Source of the DNA: an uncultured Paracoccaceae bacterium
GTDB taxonomy: Bacteria; Pseudomonadota; Alphaproteobacteria; Rhodobacterales; Rhodobacteraceae
DNA length: 64,000 nt
NCBI GenBank assembly: GCA_947492475.1
Contig: CANLNM010000001.1
Coordinates: forward strand, 868,001-932,000
Reading direction: 5' to 3'
Below, in pieces: positions 24,755 through 35,948 of the stretch (position 1 is its first letter; every line of letters starts with the position of its first letter). Made by a program: the position numbers and the translations under genes. The notes below the pieces were generated by a model. The model was not told where the DNA came from. It saw only the letters and a list, made by a program, of their open reading frames with translations, and did not search any database.

Positions 24755-25501
24755 TCAGGTCGCGCCAGACCCAAAGTTGGGCTCCGCACTGGCAATCCAT
24801 CTGTGCACATATGTTTTGGCGCGCGCGCATGCCTGGGTTAGGGGGTAACCCGCGGCCAAATAGCACGCAATCGCGCTGGCCAGGGTGCATCCGGTCCCTC
24901 GACGGTTTTGTGACAGGCGCGGCGCATCAAACGACGTGGATTTATCGCGGAAAAACAAGCGATCACTGCAAATGTCCCCCTGAATATGCCCGCCTTTGAT
25001 CAGCACCGCATGCGCGCTCATTTTCATCAAAACGTCAGCTTGGGCTGTGGGACCCGCGAGGTCTGCCTCGGCTTTTATCCCGGTTAAGTGCGCTGCTTCG
25101 ATCGCGTTGGGCGTGACCAACGTGCTGATCGCGATCAGAGAATGCAGGCCATTTTGATCAGAGAGTTCCCCCCCAGAGCTGGCCTTTAACACTGGGTCAA
25201 ACACAATCGGAATGTCCCGGCCCCGCAACGCGGACACAATTGCACCGGCCATGTCAGCCCCGCCAACCATCCCTATTTTGACCGCTTTTGGGGGCGTGTC
25301 ATGAAACGCCGCGTCTATTTGCGCTGTAATCAGATCTGTTGGCATCGGCAATATTTGATGCACTGCAAAATTGGATTGCGCCGTCACGCAGGTCACTACG
25401 GGTTTGGCCACAAATCCCAAATCCTGCGCGACACCAGCATCACGCAAAAGCCCTGCGCCGCCGCTGCTATCGGTGCCCCCGATACATAAAACGGAGGTCA
25501 T
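24755..25501 (-). CDS. thiD: Hydroxymethylpyrimidine (phosphate) kinase
   Basis: This 248-residue ribokinase-fold enzyme phosphorylates HMP and HMP-P to HMP-PP for thiamine synthesis. It has CIGGTDSSGGAGLLRD at the N-terminus, TCVTAQSNFAVH, VFDPVLKASSGG, LVTPNAIEAAHLTG, and the anion-hole/catalytic NRRGTGCTLASAIA. It is the last gene of the thi operon, overlapping thiF by four bases (ATGA). The fold is complete and slightly shorter than average. The two-step activity of ThiD fits the absence of a separate HMP kinase here. Confidence 0.94.
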   Translation of the reverse strand: MTSVLCIGGTDSSGGAGLLRDAGVAQDLGFVAKPVVTCVTAQSNFAVHQILPMPTDLITAQIDAAFHDTPPKAVKIGMVGGADMAGAIVSALRGRDIPIVFDPVLKASSGGELSDQNGLHSLIAISTLVTPNAIEAAHLTGIKAEADLAGPTAQADVLMKMSAHAVLIKGGHIQGDICSDRLFFRDKSTSFDAPRLSQNRRGTGCTLASAIACYLAAGYPLTQACARAKTYVHRWIASAEPNFGSGAT

Positions 25502-26466
25502 GAATTGGCCCGCGCGGCGAGCAGAGCAAGGTTCGTATGATTGGCCTGGACCAACATATTTGCCGCGCGCCATGCCCGCAATCCCGTGGCACAGACCAGA
25601 ACGACCCGGCGATCCTGTTCCGGCTGAAACCTGTCGATATCGGCCACATCAATGCGCTGTGCTTGGGGGGCGATCTGATCGGGGAACTCTGACATATCCC
25701 GCAGCTCAACCACCTGATCCAAGGCGGTAATTTCAGATGTTGAAATGAACGGGATTTGTGTTTCTGGCTCTGGGGCTGAACGGAAATCAAATCCCCCGAA
25801 CCGCAGGTTTTGTAGGTCAATGCGGGTCATCTGCCCCAGCGGGCTTGGATCAAGTTTCAGCAATATCTGCAACGTAATTTGCGCCTGAATTGCGCCGATG
25901 GTGCCGACAACCGGCCCTAAAACCCCAACGCTGGCACAGGTTGCGCTGCGGCTGGGCAAATCCGGGAACACGGCGCGCAATGAAGGGGCCGTCGCGCAAA
26001 ATGCGCCGACATATCCGGTGAACCCCAACGCACTGGCCGACACAAAAGGCACGCCCAAATCTTGGCAGGTATCAGATAAGATATACGACACTGCAAAACT
26101 GTCCGCAGCATCAACAACCACATCCGAGTTGCGCACCAAATCAGATGCGTTTCCCGGATTGAGGGACGCGACGAAAGCCCGAAGGTGAACATCGGGATTG
26201 GCCGCCTGCAAATGGGCCGCCGCTGCCTCTGCCTTGGGCGTTCCGAGATCGGACATTTTAAACAATGGCTGGCGGTGCAAATTGGTTTCTTCGACATGAT
26301 CGGGATCTATGATCGTGATCTGCCCCACACCGGCCCCAACCAGATATTGCAGCGCCGGACAGCCAAGCCCGCCCGCGCCGACAACCAAAACACGGGCATC
26401 GCGCAGCCGATCCTGCCCTGCTTGCCCAATCTCGGGCAAAATCATCTGACGTGCATATCGGTTCAT
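25498..26466 (-). CDS. thiF: ThiF/MoeB-type adenylyltransferase with rhodanese-like tail
   Basis: This 322-residue protein has an E1-like ATP-binding domain (VVGAGGLGCPALQYLVGAGV; IIDPDHVEETNLHRQ) that adenylates the ThiS C-terminus. The last 80 residues resemble a rhodanese domain with a candidate active Cys in VLVCATGLRAWRA, suitable for loading sulfur. The zinc site of MoeB-type proteins (two CxxC pairs) is mostly lost: only isolated Cys residues remain around GAFCAT and SATCASVG. Start and stop overlap thiE and thiD by four bases each. Confidence 0.9.
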   Translation of the reverse strand: MNRYARQMILPEIGQAGQDRLRDARVLVVGAGGLGCPALQYLVGAGVGQITIIDPDHVEETNLHRQPLFKMSDLGTPKAEAAAAHLQAANPDVHLRAFVASLNPGNASDLVRNSDVVVDAADSFAVSYILSDTCQDLGVPFVSASALGFTGYVGAFCATAPSLRAVFPDLPSRSATCASVGVLGPVVGTIGAIQAQITLQILLKLDPSPLGQMTRIDLQNLRFGGFDFRSAPEPETQIPFISTSEITALDQVVELRDMSEFPDQIAPQAQRIDVADIDRFQPEQDRRVVLVCATGLRAWRAANMLVQANHTNLALLAARANS

Positions 26467-27056
26467 GACGCGCAGGCCTGAACCCAAGCCTGAGTTTGCG
26501 CTTCGGGGGTTGGGGATTGTTGAATGTCGGTCACCACGGCGGCACTGTCGGCCCCAGCGGCAAAAACCCCCGGCAACCGGTCAAGCGTCAGCCCGCCAAT
26601 CGCAACCAAGGACGTGTTTCCAACCATGGATTTCCAGCGCCGCACCCGGTCCAGCCCCTGCGGTGCCCACTTCATTTCCTTTAACAAGGTTGGATAAACC
26701 GGCCCCAATGCCACATATGCCGGATCATATGACATCGCGCGATCCAGCTCTGCTTCGTCATGGGTTGAAAGGCCAAATCTGACCCCTGCCCGACGCAAGG
26801 CGGCAAAGTCGACATTGTCCATATCCTCTTGGCCCAAATGAATAAATTGGCATCGCAAATCCAATGCGGCCTGCCAATAATCATTGATCACCAACTGCGT
26901 TCCGTAAACGGCGCATAGATCGCGTGCCCGGATGATTTGACGGCGAATTTCATCCTCTGGCTGATCTTTGATCCGCAATTGCACCAATTTCACCCCATGC
27001 GGGATCAGCAATTCCAGCCGGTTTACATGCCCAACAATCAGATAGAACTTTTCCAT
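26463..27056 (-). CDS. thiE: Thiamine phosphate synthase
   Basis: This 197-residue TIM barrel couples HMP-PP with thiazole phosphate. Recognisable blocks are VKLVQLRIKDQPEDE (substrate Arg/Lys), LVINDYWQAAL, FIHLGQEDMD, RFGLSTHDEAEL, YVALGPVYPTLLKEMKW and LVAIGGLTLDRLPGVFAAGA. It is a little shorter than most ThiE proteins. It sits between thiG (14 bases) and thiF (four-base overlap) in the thiamine operon. Confidence 0.93.
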   Translation of the reverse strand: MEKFYLIVGHVNRLELLIPHGVKLVQLRIKDQPEDEIRRQIIRARDLCAVYGTQLVINDYWQAALDLRCQFIHLGQEDMDNVDFAALRRAGVRFGLSTHDEAELDRAMSYDPAYVALGPVYPTLLKEMKWAPQGLDRVRRWKSMVGNTSLVAIGGLTLDRLPGVFAAGADSAAVVTDIQQSPTPEAQTQAWVQACAS

Positions 27057-27069
27057 ATAGAAATTCCCT

Positions 27070-27837
27070 TTAGGCCAGAACGGCCATTCCCAAAATCGGA
27101 GTGGACGGCACAGCCATGTCGCGTGGTTCCATTGGATCGGCCTGATACCCCAACTGTCCTGCCTTGATCGCCATCGCCATCGCTGCGGCCATGTCTACCG
27201 GGTTGCCCGCCTTGGCGACGGCCGTGTTCAGCAGCACCGCATCCATCCCCAATTCCATCGCCATGGCAGCGTCAGATGGGCGGCCTATTCCGGCATCCAC
27301 GATCAGCGGAACATCCACGAAATGGGCCCGCATCGCGCGCAGCGCATCCGGGTTGCGCAACCCCTGCCCTGATCCGATCGGAGCCCCCCAAGGCATCAAA
27401 ACCTCGCAGCCCGCATCGATCAGTTTTTCGCCTACCACCAAATCATCTGTCGTATAGGGAAACACTTGGAACCCATCAGCGGCCAGTTCCGTCGCCGCTT
27501 TGACCAGTTCAAACACATCGGGTTGCAATGTGTCGGAATGGCCGATCACTTCGAGTTTGATCCAGTTGGTTTCAAACACGTCACGCGCCATTTGCGCGGT
27601 TGTGATGGCCTCTTGGGCGGTGTGACATCCGGCGGTGTTTGGCAAAATTCGGCAGTTGGATTTTTGCAATTCCGCAAAGAAGCCACGCCCGGATCCATCT
27701 GCGGTTTCACGGCGCAGGGATACTGTGACGATGTCGGTTTCGCTGGCCTCGATCGCTTGCAACAAAATGGCCGGGGATGGGTATTGCGCGGTCCCCAACA
27801 AAAGCCGAGATTGAATTTCGGTGCCGTAAATCTGCAT
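27070..27837 (-). CDS. thiG: Thiazole synthase
   Basis: This 255-residue TIM-barrel enzyme forms the thiazole ring from DXP, dehydroglycine and ThiS thiocarboxylate. Signatures are [16 protein letters not shown], the Schiff-base Lys in [26 protein letters not shown], and [18 protein letters not shown] with [10 protein letters not shown]. It lies two bases from thiS and 13 from thiE, in the operon order typical for aerobic alphaproteobacteria. Confidence 0.95.
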   Translation of the reverse strand: MQIYGTEIQSRLLLGTAQYPSPAILLQAIEASETDIVTVSLRRETADGSGRGFFAELQKSNCRILPNTAGCHTAQEAITTAQMARDVFETNWIKLEVIGHSDTLQPDVFELVKAATELAADGFQVFPYTTDDLVVGEKLIDAGCEVLMPWGAPIGSGQGLRNPDALRAMRAHFVDVPLIVDAGIGRPSDAAMAMELGMDAVLLNTAVAKAGNPVDMAAAMAMAIKAGQLGYQADPMEPRDMAVPSTPILGMAVLA

Positions 27838-28005
27838 GACTAGCCTCCTTGCATTGGGGCAAGAATTTCGAGCTGATCGCCGTCGCTAACGCGCACGGTA
27901 TCGCGCGCTGTTCGGGGCACAAATTGCCCATTTAGGGCGGTGGCCGTGGCCGGGTTTGCATAGCCAAGCTCAACCAGAATTTCGGCCAATATTGTGGCTG
28001 TCACG

Positions 28006-31006
<3,001 letters not shown>

Positions 31007-31108
31007 TATTGGCTAGACATTCTGCGGAATTGACGCAAGGGAAATTTCCAAACGGCCTATGATGCCCGCGCAATTCGGACCACAAGCATATGAAATATAA
31101 CGAAATAA

Positions 31109-31140
31109 AAAGACCCCGACAGGAATGTGACGGGGTCTTT
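31109..31140 (-). terminator. Intrinsic terminator after the pit gene
   Basis: A perfect ten-base stem (AAAGACCCCG / CGGGGTCTTT) has a 12-base loop. In the minus direction it is followed by TTTTATTTC. It lies 26 bases past the stop of the phosphate transporter gene and isolates it from the thiamine operon. Confidence 0.85.
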
Positions 31141-31165
31141 GATTGTAATGATGTGGTTTAGACGT

Positions 31166-32659
31166 TTATGCAGCGCCGCCCATCATGGTTTTGATAACCA
31201 GAAAAATCAGGGCCGACAGCAACGCCGCCGCCGGGACCGTAATGACCCAAGCCGCGATAATTGTCATGAAATGCGACCGGCGCACCAGCTTTCTGCGGCG
31301 ACGTTCCTCTTTGGGCTGTTGCGGCACATCAGGCATGGCGATCCGGCGCTTTTTCATCTGCCGGGACGTATGCCATTCACGGAAAAAACCGACCCCAAAC
31401 ACGCCGCCCACAGCAATATGCGTAGAGCTAACAGGCAGGCCCAACCAACTGGCCACAATCACCGTGATCGCCGCTGACAAGGCCACACAATAGGCCCGCA
31501 TTGGGTTCAATTTGGTGATTTGGTTGCCCACCATCCGGATCAGTTTTGGCCCAAACAGGAACAAACCAAACGAAATCCCGATTGCCCCGATTACCATGAT
31601 CCATAACGGGATGGAAATCGCGTCGGTAAAGTTGCCCGATTTAGAAGCCTGAACAATCGCCGCCAAGGGGCCAACGGCGTTTGCAACATCGTTTGCCCCA
31701 TGAGCAAAGCTGAGCAGTGCCGCGGACACAACCAGCGGGATCCCAAACAAAACCTTCAATGATTTGTTGCGGTTTTCCAGCCCGATCGATTGCTTTTTAA
31801 TGACCGGGATCATCACCAGCCAAATCGCAATCCCCATCCCAAGCCCGATCAACAACGCCAATTGGATGTCGATTTTGATGATCTTTTTGAGCCCTTTGAG
31901 CGCGAGGTAAGCAGCAAACGCCCCCCCCATGATGCCCACCAGAACCGGCACCCATTTGCGAGCGGCGGCAATTTTGTCGTCCTGGTACACGATGCGGGCC
32001 TTGATGAACCACAAAAACAGGGCTGCAACGACGCCCCCTAGAACCGGGGAAATCACCCAACTGGCGGCAATTTTGTACATCGTTGGCCAGTTCACCGCAG
32101 CGAACCCTGCCGCTGCGATCCCGGCCCCCATCACGCCGCCGACGACGGAATGGGTGGTGGAAACCGGCGCACCAATCCACGTCGCCAAGTTCACCCACAA
32201 AGCCGCCGACAAAAGCGCCGCCAACATGGCCCAAATGAACACATTTGCGGTTTGCATGCTTTCTGGTGCGATAATGCCTTTGGCGATGGTCGAAACAACA
32301 TCCCCCCCAGCAAGCAAGGCGCCCGCGCTTTCAAATATTGCGGCGATGGCGATGGCGCCACCCATAGTCAATGCGTTGGCCCCAACGGCCGGGCCCATAT
32401 TGTTGGCCACATCATTTGCACCGATATTCAGCGCCATATAGGCCCCAAAACCGGCGGCAATGACAACAATGAACGTATCACTGGATTTGCCAAACAGGAT
32501 CAACGCCAGCAAACCCGCAATGACGATGAAAACAAGCGACACGCCCAGCCCAACCAGGGGGCGTGAGACATAGGTTGTGGCCGTTTCTAAATTCGAAAAG
32601 CGCCCAAGATCACGATCTAGTGTGTCCAAATGGCTCGGCTCATAGTCGTTTTTCGTCAT
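31166..32659 (-). CDS. pit: Inorganic phosphate transporter, Pit family
   Basis: This 497-residue inner-membrane permease has about ten to twelve transmembrane segments. Both copies of the family's repeated signature are present: MALNIGANDVANNMGPAVGA in the first half and SFAHGANDVANAVGPLAAIV in the second, each with GANDVAN. APVSTTHSVVGGVMGAG and LPVSSTHIAVGGVFGVG are the paired substrate-site loops. Pit proteins carry metal-phosphate in symport with protons. An N-terminal soluble extension of about 45 residues and a loop near residue 430 (TSRQMKKRRIAM) are common in alphaproteobacterial members. Confidence 0.93.
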   Translation of the reverse strand: MTKNDYEPSHLDTLDRDLGRFSNLETATTYVSRPLVGLGVSLVFIVIAGLLALILFGKSSDTFIVVIAAGFGAYMALNIGANDVANNMGPAVGANALTMGGAIAIAAIFESAGALLAGGDVVSTIAKGIIAPESMQTANVFIWAMLAALLSAALWVNLATWIGAPVSTTHSVVGGVMGAGIAAAGFAAVNWPTMYKIAASWVISPVLGGVVAALFLWFIKARIVYQDDKIAAARKWVPVLVGIMGGAFAAYLALKGLKKIIKIDIQLALLIGLGMGIAIWLVMIPVIKKQSIGLENRNKSLKVLFGIPLVVSAALLSFAHGANDVANAVGPLAAIVQASKSGNFTDAISIPLWIMVIGAIGISFGLFLFGPKLIRMVGNQITKLNPMRAYCVALSAAITVIVASWLGLPVSSTHIAVGGVFGVGFFREWHTSRQMKKRRIAMPDVPQQPKEERRRRKLVRRSHFMTIIAAWVITVPAAALLSALIFLVIKTMMGGAA

Positions 32660-32737
32660 TGCGGTCCCCTGCCCAAATATGTCTGGGAACGCCGTTAACA
32701 GATTACCCGCGTTTACTCAATAAACGGGCGCCGCATT

Positions 32738-33205
32738 CTAGCTTTGACCAAAGTTGATAAGCAGCTCTTTCAGCTCAGGCTCTTGCACCAGATTAGCCGC
32801 CTCTGAGGGGCTGAACCATTCACGGTGACGTTGGCTATCTTCTGGAAAAACATCACTCATTTGGGTGACCGCAACGGAATACACCATGGTTTTAACCGGC
32901 TGGGTCCAACCGGCTTTCATCCCTTTGTCATAGGTATAAGACCCCAATGCACGCTTTTCTGGATCGCCAGATTTTACACCCGCCTCTTCCCACGCCTCTT
33001 GCAGCGCGGTTTCGGTAGATGTCGTACCGGCAATTGGCCAGCCTTTGGGGATGATCCACCGCCCCGTATCCCGGCTGGTGATCAACAAGATTTTGCGTCC
33101 AGACTTCTCTGTGCGATAACACAGCGCCGCAAACTGAATACGTTTGGGCCGCTGTAACATCGGGTGGACGAACTCTGTCCACAGGTCACTCAAAACAGCT
33201 TTCAT
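32738..33205 (-). CDS. Nudix hydrolase
   Basis: This 155-residue protein of the diphosphoinositol-polyphosphate-hydrolase-like group has the strand RQTGRWIIPKGW-type region (SRDTGRWIIPKGWP) followed by a Nudix helix ending in LQEAWEEAGV. In the Nudix consensus G-x5-E-x7-REUxEExGU the first Glu position is Thr and the Arg is Gln here, while the metal-binding Glu residues of EAWEE are kept. The protein is probably active on a nucleoside or inositol polyphosphate. The gene is monocistronic. Confidence 0.87.
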   Translation of the reverse strand: MKAVLSDLWTEFVHPMLQRPKRIQFAALCYRTEKSGRKILLITSRDTGRWIIPKGWPIAGTTSTETALQEAWEEAGVKSGDPEKRALGSYTYDKGMKAGWTQPVKTMVYSVAVTQMSDVFPEDSQRHREWFSPSEAANLVQEPELKELLINFGQS

Positions 33206-33375
33206 TTTCGTTCCGCCTGATTTTTTTCTTTGTCTGCTGTTCTAAATATATGGAAATGTTTTACAAAACTCAAATGAGCCTCACATTTGCTTTATCCAAT
33301 CTCTAAATGACGGACAAAAACCCGAATGTCTGGTCGGCTGAAATCTGACTTTGTTACTGTTGCATGGGCCAAGTG

Positions 33376-35739
33376 CTAAGACACTTTTCGCTGCCACAAA
33401 CTTTTCTGCAGCAATTCCGTCGCCTGTTCCTTAGGCAGGGGTTTGCCATCCACATATCCCTGTAGAAAATCAACATGGCACGCACGCAGACAATCGCGAT
33501 GTTCCTCGGTTTCGGCCCCTTCGCCGGTGACTTGCATATTCAACGCATGGCCCAAATCCGTGATCGCCGTTACAATTGCACGGGTTTCAGCGGATTCTGG
33601 CATCTTGGAAACAAAGGCCCGATCAACCTTAATTTTATCCACCGGAAATTTCTGCAGATAGCTCAACGACGAATACCCCATCCCGAAATCATCCAGCGCA
33701 ATTGTGACCCCAAGCCGTTGTAAAGCTTCAATTTCTTGCAACGCGGAGGATCCATTTGACAGAACCACGGTTTCCGTTATCTCCGCTTCGATCGCAGAAG
33801 CAGGGCAATTTGTGATCAATAGGCAATCACTCACAAACTCATCAATTTGCGCCCCGAACAATTTAGGTGACATGTTCACTGCGATACGCCCTTCAAATCC
33901 CATTTCTTGCCATTCTACGGCCGTTTGACACGCCTGAATCATGACCTGATAGGTTAAATCCGCGATCAATCCAGATTCCTCGGCGATGGGGATAAACTCT
34001 TGTGGGGAAATCGGGCCCATCGTTGGATGAACCCACCGTGCCAACGTTTCAAACCCAATGATTTGTTTGGTCCGCAAATCCGTTTGCATTTGATAGACCA
34101 CAGAAATACTGTTGTTTTTCAATGCGTTTCTTAACTCTGCGTCAAGCAATGATTTACGATTCACGACCGCTTCTAGATCTGTGTGGAACACATTGAACCT
34201 GCCTCGCCCACTATTTTTCGCCTCATAGAGAGCCAAATCCGCGCGGCGCACCCCATCCAGTGCATTCAATTCTGACGCCTCAACATGAGAAATTCCAATG
34301 CTTAACCCGGTGTGCAAAGTTCGCCAATCCACCTGCTGTGGATGGCTCAATTCTTCGATCAATTGTCTAGCAATCTCGACCAAACGTTCCTCGCTGTTTT
34401 TCCCTTTTGCTAAGATTGCGAATTCATCCCCCCCTAAACGAACCGCCAGATCCTGGTCGCCAATGCGGGAACAAAAAATCTTTGCAATATGCTGTAGCAG
34501 TGAATCCCCGACAAAATGCCCAAGCGTATCGTTAATCAGCTTGAAATCGTCTAAATCCGCCAACAGGATCGACGTGTCCCGCTCTTCGACATGCACCCAT
34601 TCATTAAGGGTCTCTTCCATTAGTCGACGATTTGCTAAGCCGGTCAGACTGTCATGTTCTGACAGATATTTCGCCCGTTTGGTTTGACGCGCCTGTTCGG
34701 TATAATCTGTCGCCAGAATAACTGTCCCCAAGAACCCCCCGTTTTCGTCCTGAATAGGTCCACAACGCAAATACATATTCAAATCGCCAGACTCGTGTTT
34801 AGGGTTCACTTTGGTTTCAAATTGAAGGTTGGATTTTGTGTTGATGGCAGCGGTGACTTTGCGCGCAGCATTTGTATCAAGCCATTGTTTTGCGTCTAAC
34901 AATTCCCCGACATAGGCACCGCGGAAATATTCGGTTGCATTGTCATTGCAAAAAACCACGAGCCCGGTTTCATCCATAAGCAAAACCGCGTCCCGCGTAG
35001 AGGCCAGCGCCCGCCCAATTCGTTGCCGGTCGCGACGGGCATATTCGTTATCCTGTGCCCTGAGACTTGTGATCTCTGCCTCATTTTTGCGCCACTGATC
35101 AATCGCAAGCGCAACCATCCCAATTTCATCTCTGCGGCCCAAACCAGGGATCGGGTCATTGATATCTTCGCAGCCTATTCGGGAAATAACCTCTGTCAAA
35201 GACACCAAATACTGAGAAAGTTTTGATAATATCGCAAACAAAATAGCAGCAATGGAGATCAGAAAAGCAAGCCAAATCAATGCCTTTTGATACATCGCTT
35301 CGACAAAATTCGAGTGATTTTCATGCGCATTCAAGGTGACAAATAATTCCCCCAAGGGGACTATTTGCCCGATTTCGTCAGCGGTCAGAACATGTGAAAC
35401 TGTTAGATGCGTGGCATCGGGAACTATCCCCTCTGCTGACTGGCTGGTGACAACAGATGCATCAGGGCGGATAATCTCAATTCTAGCGATTGATCCGCCG
35501 TGCAACACCTCCCGCACAAGTTCATCGACCTGAGTAAGCTGAGCATTTTTAAGCGGTTCGATGACCGAATGCCCAATCAATTGGGCGGACAAGTTGGCCT
35601 GTCGCTGCAATACCTGTTCATATTGATTGCGTAGTTTAAGGATGTCGAAAACGAAGCCCGCACATAGCAACACAAAAATCGGAGCCAAGACTCCAAGCAA
35701 CAAGCGTATTCGAAAAGAGGATCGCACCCGCGCTAACAT
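33376..35739 (-). CDS. Membrane GGDEF-EAL protein with HAMP and PAS domains
   Basis: This 787-residue protein has transmembrane helices at about 10-32 and 150-175 flanking a periplasmic domain, then a HAMP linker, a PAS domain (about 240-360, DAVLLMDETGLVVFCNDNAT), and a GGDEF domain with intact RLGGDEFAILA. The EAL domain reads FETLARW at the EAL position, with AVNMSPKLF, EAEITETVVLSN, LDDFGMGYSSL and EGAETEEHRD. Key metal ligands of the phosphodiesterase are present. It may make or degrade cyclic di-GMP in response to a periplasmic or redox signal. Confidence 0.9.
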   Translation of the reverse strand: MLARVRSSFRIRLLLGVLAPIFVLLCAGFVFDILKLRNQYEQVLQRQANLSAQLIGHSVIEPLKNAQLTQVDELVREVLHGGSIARIEIIRPDASVVTSQSAEGIVPDATHLTVSHVLTADEIGQIVPLGELFVTLNAHENHSNFVEAMYQKALIWLAFLISIAAILFAILSKLSQYLVSLTEVISRIGCEDINDPIPGLGRRDEIGMVALAIDQWRKNEAEITSLRAQDNEYARRDRQRIGRALASTRDAVLLMDETGLVVFCNDNATEYFRGAYVGELLDAKQWLDTNAARKVTAAINTKSNLQFETKVNPKHESGDLNMYLRCGPIQDENGGFLGTVILATDYTEQARQTKRAKYLSEHDSLTGLANRRLMEETLNEWVHVEERDTSILLADLDDFKLINDTLGHFVGDSLLQHIAKIFCSRIGDQDLAVRLGGDEFAILAKGKNSEERLVEIARQLIEELSHPQQVDWRTLHTGLSIGISHVEASELNALDGVRRADLALYEAKNSGRGRFNVFHTDLEAVVNRKSLLDAELRNALKNNSISVVYQMQTDLRTKQIIGFETLARWVHPTMGPISPQEFIPIAEESGLIADLTYQVMIQACQTAVEWQEMGFEGRIAVNMSPKLFGAQIDEFVSDCLLITNCPASAIEAEITETVVLSNGSSALQEIEALQRLGVTIALDDFGMGYSSLSYLQKFPVDKIKVDRAFVSKMPESAETRAIVTAITDLGHALNMQVTGEGAETEEHRDCLRACHVDFLQGYVDGKPLPKEQATELLQKSLWQRKVS

Positions 35740-35948
35740 TTGAGCTTACTTTTCCAGATCGTGGCACAACAAAGAACAAAGAGGTATTTCCACCTCAGAG
35801 TGCGCAGAATTTGATTAAGTATGCGTTCAATCAACTGGAAACTATCCAGTTTTTTCAAATGGCTTGGCGTGTAAAAGGATAAAAATTTTCACAACTGGTT
35901 TTGTGTGCGCAAAACAGGTTTGTGGCGTGTTGGTTTTGCGACCACAGA
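35740..35948. other. Gene-free gap between two GGDEF-EAL genes
   Basis: These 209 bases have no gene. A short hairpin (GAGGT / ACCTC) and an AT-rich tract are visible, probably carrying the promoter of the downstream GGDEF-EAL gene. Confidence 0.3.

Noticed and set aside
32701-32730. Terminator between the Nudix and pit genes (CGTTTA...TAAACG)
   Set aside because: The stem is only six pairs before a mismatch and no T-run follows on the relevant strand, so I did not list it as a feature.
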